DNA from: CAWKDG01 sp963848355
GTDB taxonomy: Bacteria > Actinomycetota > Acidimicrobiia > Acidimicrobiales > UBA8190
Length of the DNA: 64,000 bases
Direction: 5' to 3'
NCBI GenBank assembly: GCA_963848355.1
Contig: CAWKDG010000002.1
Location: 372,001-436,000 of the forward strand
Shown here: in pieces, positions 59,692-64,000 of the stretch
Position numbering within the stretch: the stretch's first letter is position 1
How the letters are laid out: each line of letters starts with the position of its first letter
Position numbers and translations under genes: made by a program
Notes under the pieces: model-generated
The model's input: the letters and a program-made list of their open reading frames with translations, nothing else
Told to the model about the DNA's origin: nothing
The model's database searches: none

Positions 59692-61449
59692 TCAGGAAAA
59701 CAGGGTGTCGAGGAAGGAGTTGGTGAAGATCCTGGCACTGTCGTACTTCGCCAGGGTTCTCTCGGCCCAATCAAAGGTGAGGTCGTCGGCCGCGCTGTTG
59801 TAGACGTTGTGGACCCAGTCGATCACCGTGGGGTTCTTCCACGGCCCGTCGGCGGTGTAGGCCCAGCCCTTGGACCACTCGGGGCGGAGCCGTCCGGGCC
59901 AGCGTTTGTGCCACGTCGTGATCATCCAGTTCTCGAGCTCGGCAAAGAACTGCCATGCCGAGGGGGTCCCCGGAAAGGTGAGGACGTCGAGCCACAGAAC
60001 GGTGTCGAATGCCGAGTCCTTCCCGTCGATCGAGTGCGTCGCCGCCAGTGCCGGCGGCTGAGCGCCGTTGATCCGGAGGTCCCCCGGACGGTCGATCGTC
60101 GTGCAGCGGATCTCGACGGGACCGTTCACCGGGTACATCCCCTGGCCCTGGTAGCGGTCGAGCAACTTCTGAAAGGCACCCTGGAACTCGTTGGCGGCGG
60201 CCTGCACGTCCTTGCGCTGGAGGTGGAGGGCGTAGCCGCAGGCGTGCATGCGGAGGGTCGTGTCCTTGAGGTAGATCTCGAGGTCCCGGGCCGTGCCGTT
60301 CGCGACGTAGCCGTCCATGTTCCACCACGCGTCCGCAGCCTCGACCGGCGCAGTGAGCAGCACCAGCGAGGGGTGCTGAATCATGTGGTCGCGGGCGGTC
60401 TCGCTGGCCTGCTTCGGGATCGAGTTCATCCAGTTGTGGTCGTAATACGGTCCGGCCACCTGGGGATCGATCCGCCGGTCCTGGCGCGTGAGGCACTGCA
60501 CCCAGGCCAAGGGCTGGTTCGGGAACCAGATCACTTCCACCCGGCCATGGGCGTCGAGCAGGGAGGCGAGGGAATTGGGGGTCGAGGCCGAAGGCGCCAT
60601 GACGGCGGTCATGACGGGGAAGAGGTTGGTGAGCTGGAGGTAGTAGTTCGGTACGGCGGCCAGTGTCACCTCGGTGAGGAAGGCGCGCCCCAGGTGCACG
60701 AGGAAGGCCGACGCCTCCGGGTGTGATCGATCGAACGACTGCTCCGTGTACACGTGCTCGTCCGGGTGAGCGGGATCGGAGACGACGGCCTTGAATGACA
60801 CGACGAGGTTGCTGAGGCAGCCCATCAGTCCCGGCTCGGCCATCGACCCGGGCACGCTCGTGCCGTGGCCGCCGACAGCGAGGATGCCCCCGAGCGACAG
60901 CCCTCCCGGGGTGGGCATGTTCAGGAAGCTGTAGCCGGGCGCGGGGCTCGCCCCGTGGTTGTCGAGGCCTGCGAGGAACGCCGTCGCGTTCTCCAGCGTC
61001 GTCCCCGTGCCGAACGTGCCCGCGGCGCCGTTGCCGTATGTCGTCGGCGCCGTGCTCTCCAGTCTGCCGGTGTCGATCAGGAACACGGGAGGAGCCGGCG
61101 GCCCGGCCGGAATGATGAGCGGCGACCAGTTGTGCGAGTGCCCCAGCGCTCGCACCTTCCAGGTGCTCTTCTGGGCAATTTCGGTGCAGAGCGCCGCCAC
61201 CGCGGCGCCGTTGTCGGCCGTGTGGTGCAAAACCTCGTCCACGGTCGTGTACTCGGACCAATCCTGGAAGGTGCGCGGCTTGAACGGAAGACCGGTCGGC
61301 GGGTCAGCCGGTGGCGCAGTCGCCTCCAGCGTTTCCGGCGCCGCTGGCACAGGCTCCTCGGGACGCCGGCCGTCCTGTGCCCATCCCTGCACCAACTGGA
61401 GGTAGCGGCTCGGGTGCACGGTAGCGGCAGGGGGACGGTCCTCAGTCAT
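59692..61449 (-). CDS. Type II cholesterol oxidase-like FAD oxidase (VAO family)
   Basis: 585-aa flavoprotein: N-terminal PCMH FAD domain (TTVDEVLHHTADNGAAVAAL, VRALGHSHNWSPL, GGLSLGGILAVGGHGTSVPG) and a cholesterol-oxidase substrate-binding domain (DLEIYLKDTTLRMHACGYAL, RPEWSKGWAYT). In Brevibacterium-type class II enzymes a His of the GH(S/G) region holds FAD covalently; here H in GHSHNW is the candidate. Oxidises 3beta-hydroxysterols with H2O2 formation, if the family function holds. No signal peptide is recognised before the first domain. ATG 61449. Confidence 0.85.
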   Translation of the reverse strand: MTEDRPPAATVHPSRYLQLVQGWAQDGRRPEEPVPAAPETLEATAPPADPPTGLPFKPRTFQDWSEYTTVDEVLHHTADNGAAVAALCTEIAQKSTWKVRALGHSHNWSPLIIPAGPPAPPVFLIDTGRLESTAPTTYGNGAAGTFGTGTTLENATAFLAGLDNHGASPAPGYSFLNMPTPGGLSLGGILAVGGHGTSVPGSMAEPGLMGCLSNLVVSFKAVVSDPAHPDEHVYTEQSFDRSHPEASAFLVHLGRAFLTEVTLAAVPNYYLQLTNLFPVMTAVMAPSASTPNSLASLLDAHGRVEVIWFPNQPLAWVQCLTRQDRRIDPQVAGPYYDHNWMNSIPKQASETARDHMIQHPSLVLLTAPVEAADAWWNMDGYVANGTARDLEIYLKDTTLRMHACGYALHLQRKDVQAAANEFQGAFQKLLDRYQGQGMYPVNGPVEIRCTTIDRPGDLRINGAQPPALAATHSIDGKDSAFDTVLWLDVLTFPGTPSAWQFFAELENWMITTWHKRWPGRLRPEWSKGWAYTADGPWKNPTVIDWVHNVYNSAADDLTFDWAERTLAKYDSARIFTNSFLDTLFS

Positions 61450-61588
61450 GCGAGGTTCCGTCGACGGAGCAAGCGCGCATCACCCACCGCCTCCCGAAAG
61501 AGGCCCGCCGAAGCGACCCGGCGGACACATCACCGGGAAAGATAGCAATTCCCTCGACGATCAGTCCGACGGCGGGGGCCCGCACCCC

Positions 61589-61628
61589 TCCCTATGTCGC
61601 CCTGGTTGTCCCTATGTCGCCCTGGTTG
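61589..61628. repeat. Tandem 20-bp duplication
   Basis: TCCCTATGTCGCCCTGGTTG occurs twice in direct contact and spans the stop codon of the ABC-F gene (61612-61614). Comparable to the 20-bp triplication at 7994. Confidence 0.88.
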
Positions 61629-63360
61629 CTGACCCGAGATCGATCCGTCGGGTCAGGTCGACGGCGTCGAGCAGGCGGCGGTCGTGGGACACGAGCAGCA
61701 CGGTCCCGCCGAAGCCGGCCAGCGCCTCCTCGATCTGTTCGACGGCGGGCACGTCCAGGTGGTTGGTGGGTTCGTCGAGGACGAGGAAGTTGACCTGGCG
61801 CGCCTGGAACAGGGCCAGCTCCGCCCGCGTGCGCTCTCCCGGCGACAACCGGTCCCTCGTCCGCCCCACGTGCTCGGGACCCAACCCGAACTTGGCCAGG
61901 AGGGAGCGGGCCTCGGGAACGGTGAGCCCGGTCCGGGCGATGACCCGGTCGAGGACAGACTGGTCTTCGTCGGAGGCGGCCGGGCGGCGGTCCTGGCCGA
62001 GCTCACCGACGACGACGCTCGGGCCCAACCGGGCCGTCCCCGCGGCCAGGGGCAACCGTCCGAGGAGCGCCTCGACGAGCGAGGTCTTGCCCGATCCGTT
62101 CGGGCCCACCAGCCCGATCCGTTCGGCCCAACCGATCTCCAGGTCGATCGGACCCATCCGGAACTGGCCACGGGCGATGACGGCGCCCTCGAGGCGCGCC
62201 ACCACGGCGCCGGCCCGTGGCGCCTGGTCGATGGTGAAACGCAGATCCCAGCCTTCCCACGGCTTGTCGACCACGCCCAACCGCTCGACCGCCCTCTCGG
62301 TCTGGCGGGCCCGCGAGGCCAACTTCTCCGTCCGGTTGATCCGGAAGTCACGCTGCGCCTTGTCGTTGTCCCGCGGGTCGCGGCGTTCGCGCCGCACGGC
62401 CGAGGTGGCCCACTGGCGTTCCCGACGGGCCCGGTCGAGCAGCTCGCGGCGTTGGGCCTGGTGGACGGCGAAGGTCTCCTCCGCGTGCCGGCGGGCCGTC
62501 GAGCGCTCCTCCAGATAGGCGGACCATCCTCCTCCGAAGACGCGGGCGCCATGGTCGTGCTCGTCGATCTCCACCACCGACGTCACGGTGGCGTCGAGGA
62601 AGGCGCGGTCGTGCGACACGATCACCATGCCCCCGGCGCGCTCGGCCACGACGGCTTCGAGGCGCTCGAGCCCGTCGAAGTCGAGATCGTTGGTGGGTTC
62701 GTCGAGCAGGGTGACGTCGAAGCGCGCCAGCACGATGGCGGCCAGCGCCACCCGCGCCGCCTGTCCGCCCGACACGGTGGCCGTCTCCTGGTCGACGATG
62801 CCGGCGGGGAGGCCGAGATCGAGCAACGTGCCGGCGATCCGGGCGTCGATGTCGCCGGCGGACAAACCCTCGTAGCGCTCGAGGGCGACGGCGAAGCGGT
62901 CCTCGGCCCCCGGTTCACCACGGCCGAGAGCCTCACCGGCGGCGCCCAGCTCCTCCTCGGCCCGGGCCACTCCCGTCCGCCGGGTCAGGGTGGCTCCCAC
63001 CGTCTCCCCCGGACGGCGCTCGTGCTCCTGGGCCAGGTAGCCGACGGTGCCGCTCGGCGGGTCGAGGCGCACGGTCCCGGCGTCGGGCTGTTCCAGGCCG
63101 GCCAGCAGGCGCAGCAACGTGGACTTGCCCACGCCGTTCGGCCCCACCACGCCGATGCACGACGTCGGCGCGACGGTGAGCGAGACGTCCTTCAGGACGG
63201 TGTGGGCACCACGGTCGAACGACAGTCGGGTGGCGACGACGGTGGCGGGTATGCGAGAACGCGCTGGGCACGGACGGCCTCCGGGTAGTGGGGACAAGGA
63301 CCGCAAGGCGGGCGTTCTCAGCGCACCTCCCCACTCTACCGACGAATCACCACCGCCCAT
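61612..63360 (-). CDS. ABC-F family ATPase
   Basis: Up to 582 aa, two ABC domains in one chain and no membrane segment: Walker A1 GPNGVGKST, signature VSGGQAAR, Walker B LLDEPTNDLD; linker rich in Arg (RRELLDRARRERQWATSAVR); Walker A2 GPNGSGKTS, signature LSPGERTR, LDEPTNHLD. ABC-F proteins act on the ribosome (antibiotic protection or translation factor) rather than in transport. The start is uncertain: family homology begins at IPATVVATRLSF (about 63252), with no good start codon nearer than ATG 63360, 6 nt after the upstream stop. Confidence 0.87.
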   Translation of the reverse strand: MGGGDSSVEWGGALRTPALRSLSPLPGGRPCPARSRIPATVVATRLSFDRGAHTVLKDVSLTVAPTSCIGVVGPNGVGKSTLLRLLAGLEQPDAGTVRLDPPSGTVGYLAQEHERRPGETVGATLTRRTGVARAEEELGAAGEALGRGEPGAEDRFAVALERYEGLSAGDIDARIAGTLLDLGLPAGIVDQETATVSGGQAARVALAAIVLARFDVTLLDEPTNDLDFDGLERLEAVVAERAGGMVIVSHDRAFLDATVTSVVEIDEHDHGARVFGGGWSAYLEERSTARRHAEETFAVHQAQRRELLDRARRERQWATSAVRRERRDPRDNDKAQRDFRINRTEKLASRARQTERAVERLGVVDKPWEGWDLRFTIDQAPRAGAVVARLEGAVIARGQFRMGPIDLEIGWAERIGLVGPNGSGKTSLVEALLGRLPLAAGTARLGPSVVVGELGQDRRPAASDEDQSVLDRVIARTGLTVPEARSLLAKFGLGPEHVGRTRDRLSPGERTRAELALFQARQVNFLVLDEPTNHLDVPAVEQIEEALAGFGGTVLLVSHDRRLLDAVDLTRRIDLGSATRAT

Positions 63361-63366
63361 GACGAC

Positions 63367-64000
63367 TCACGGGTGTCTCGTCGCCGGTCCCCCACTCCCG
63401 GCCGAGGGCAGACGGCCGACGGCGAATCGCCCGCGGTCACCCCACTCCCGCCCGCCGGTCTCCCCGGTGGCCAGATCGGCGAGCATCTCGCCGAGGAGCG
63501 GGGCGAACTTGAAGCCGTGACCCGACGTGCCGGCGCCGACGACGACGTCCCCGACGCGGTCGAGCACGAAGTCTCCGTCGGGGGAATTGTCGTAGACGCA
63601 CCGCTCGGTGGCGACGGGTTCGGGCACCAGGCCGGGAAGGAGGCGGCGGGCCGAGCGGCGCAGGGCGGCTTCGAGGGCCGGGTCGGGACGCCCGGTGTCG
63701 TAGCGGTCGAGATCGTTCGAGGCGACGACGGGGCCGCCACCGTGGAAGGAGACCTTCATGACCCCGCTCGACCGGACCGGGAGTCCGTAGAACCAGGGCC
63801 GGCAACGCTCGACGAACACAGGCATGTCGTCGACCGATCCGGCCACGGGGGCCAGATAGGCCACCTGCTCGAGCGTGGGCGTGGGGCGCACGTCGACGCC
63901 CACGCCCGACACCAGTGGTCCCGTCCACGGTCCCGCGCACACGACGACGACCGGCGCCCGTAGCTCGTCCTCGTCGCCCTCGTTCTCGACCACGACGCCC
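63367..64000 (-). CDS. FAD-dependent amine oxidase, sarcosine oxidase/MSOX-like, C-terminal part
   Basis: Gene runs off the right edge, so only ~211 C-terminal residues are present. VVVCAGPWTGPLVSGVGVDV, RPWFYGLPVRSSGVMKVSFH, RCVYDNSPDGDFVLDRVGDV and GAGTSGHGFKFAPLLGEML match monomeric sarcosine/N-methyltryptophan oxidases. The Cys of RCVYDNSPD is the residue that binds FAD covalently in that family. It oxidises a secondary amine with H2O2 release. Coupled to the ABC-F gene with a 6-nt gap; a functional link is not obvious. Confidence 0.85.
   Translation of the reverse strand, partial: GVVVENEGDEDELRAPVVVVCAGPWTGPLVSGVGVDVRPTPTLEQVAYLAPVAGSVDDMPVFVERCRPWFYGLPVRSSGVMKVSFHGGGPVVASNDLDRYDTGRPDPALEAALRRSARRLLPGLVPEPVATERCVYDNSPDGDFVLDRVGDVVVGAGTSGHGFKFAPLLGEMLADLATGETGGREWGDRGRFAVGRLPSAGSGGPATRHP

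Noticed and set aside
1..64000. CRISPR array
   Set aside because: No short direct repeats with regular unique spacers were found; the tandem repeats at 7994 and 61589 have no spacers.
1..64000. tRNA, rRNA or riboswitch
   Set aside because: No convincing cloverleaf, rRNA signature or conserved riboswitch core was recognised by eye; a covariance search was not possible.

Overview
The window is chromosomal DNA of a high-GC actinobacterium. Gene density, GTG/TTG starts, F420-type LLM oxidoreductases, a Glu-type RpiB, DUF4331/DUF2332 proteins and secreted proteins built of WEVASDGG-type repeats suggest the Acidimicrobiia. That placement is inference; no rRNA or tRNA gene is present to test it.

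Layout. (1) 0-6.5 kb, minus strand: a tightly overlapping SDR / FAD dehydrogenase (KstD-like) / Rieske oxygenase / acyl-CoA synthetase operon, followed by an ABC-2 type ATPase. (2) 6.5-17.4 kb: housekeeping and exported functions: repeat-rich secreted protein, DHA2 efflux pump, PqqC-like enzyme, Tat mini-protein plus DUF4331 protein, FKBP lipoprotein, LLM enzyme, Tag glycosylase, RpiB and a cyclase-YHS fusion. (3) 17.4-30.4 kb: catabolic genes. A P450 with its methyltransferase lies behind a perfect palindrome matching the KstR (cholesterol regulon) operator. Also here are an agmatinase-type ureohydrolase, a FAD oxidase, SnoaL and VOC proteins, DUF2332, a D-aminoacylase-type amidohydrolase, an SDR, a TetR-LLM pair and an HSL-type esterase. 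(4) 30.4-56 kb: an accessory region of short unrelated genes on both strands (several methyltransferases, an MTHFR-like protein, two lipoproteins, CsrA, PilZ, LuxR and TetR regulators, small membrane proteins), many of them gene fragments. They are separated by members of a structured repeat of about 200 bp, always in the same orientation. One IS3 and two IS30 elements lie here, and both IS30 copies sit at the same point of a repeat copy. (5) 56-64 kb: a 1096-aa cyclase/AAA/TPR regulator, a type II (covalent-FAD) cholesterol oxidase, an ABC-F ATPase and a truncated MSOX-like amine oxidase.

How the genes fit together: the KstD-like dehydrogenase, Rieske oxygenase, SDRs, acyl-CoA ligase, CYP124/125/142-like P450 and cholesterol oxidase point to degradation of steroids or similar polycyclic/branched lipids; the KstR-like operator supports this for the P450 unit. 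The most unusual feature is the cassette-like array at 30-56 kb. It resembles an integron cassette array or CALIN in organisation, but no integrase and no canonical attC ends are visible.

Several otherwise conserved genes carry single-base frameshifts (13.2, 21.0, 24.5, 26.45, 45.4 and 45.9 kb), one in a G8 homopolymer. Sequencing or assembly error is a serious possibility, and those pseudogene calls should be read accordingly.
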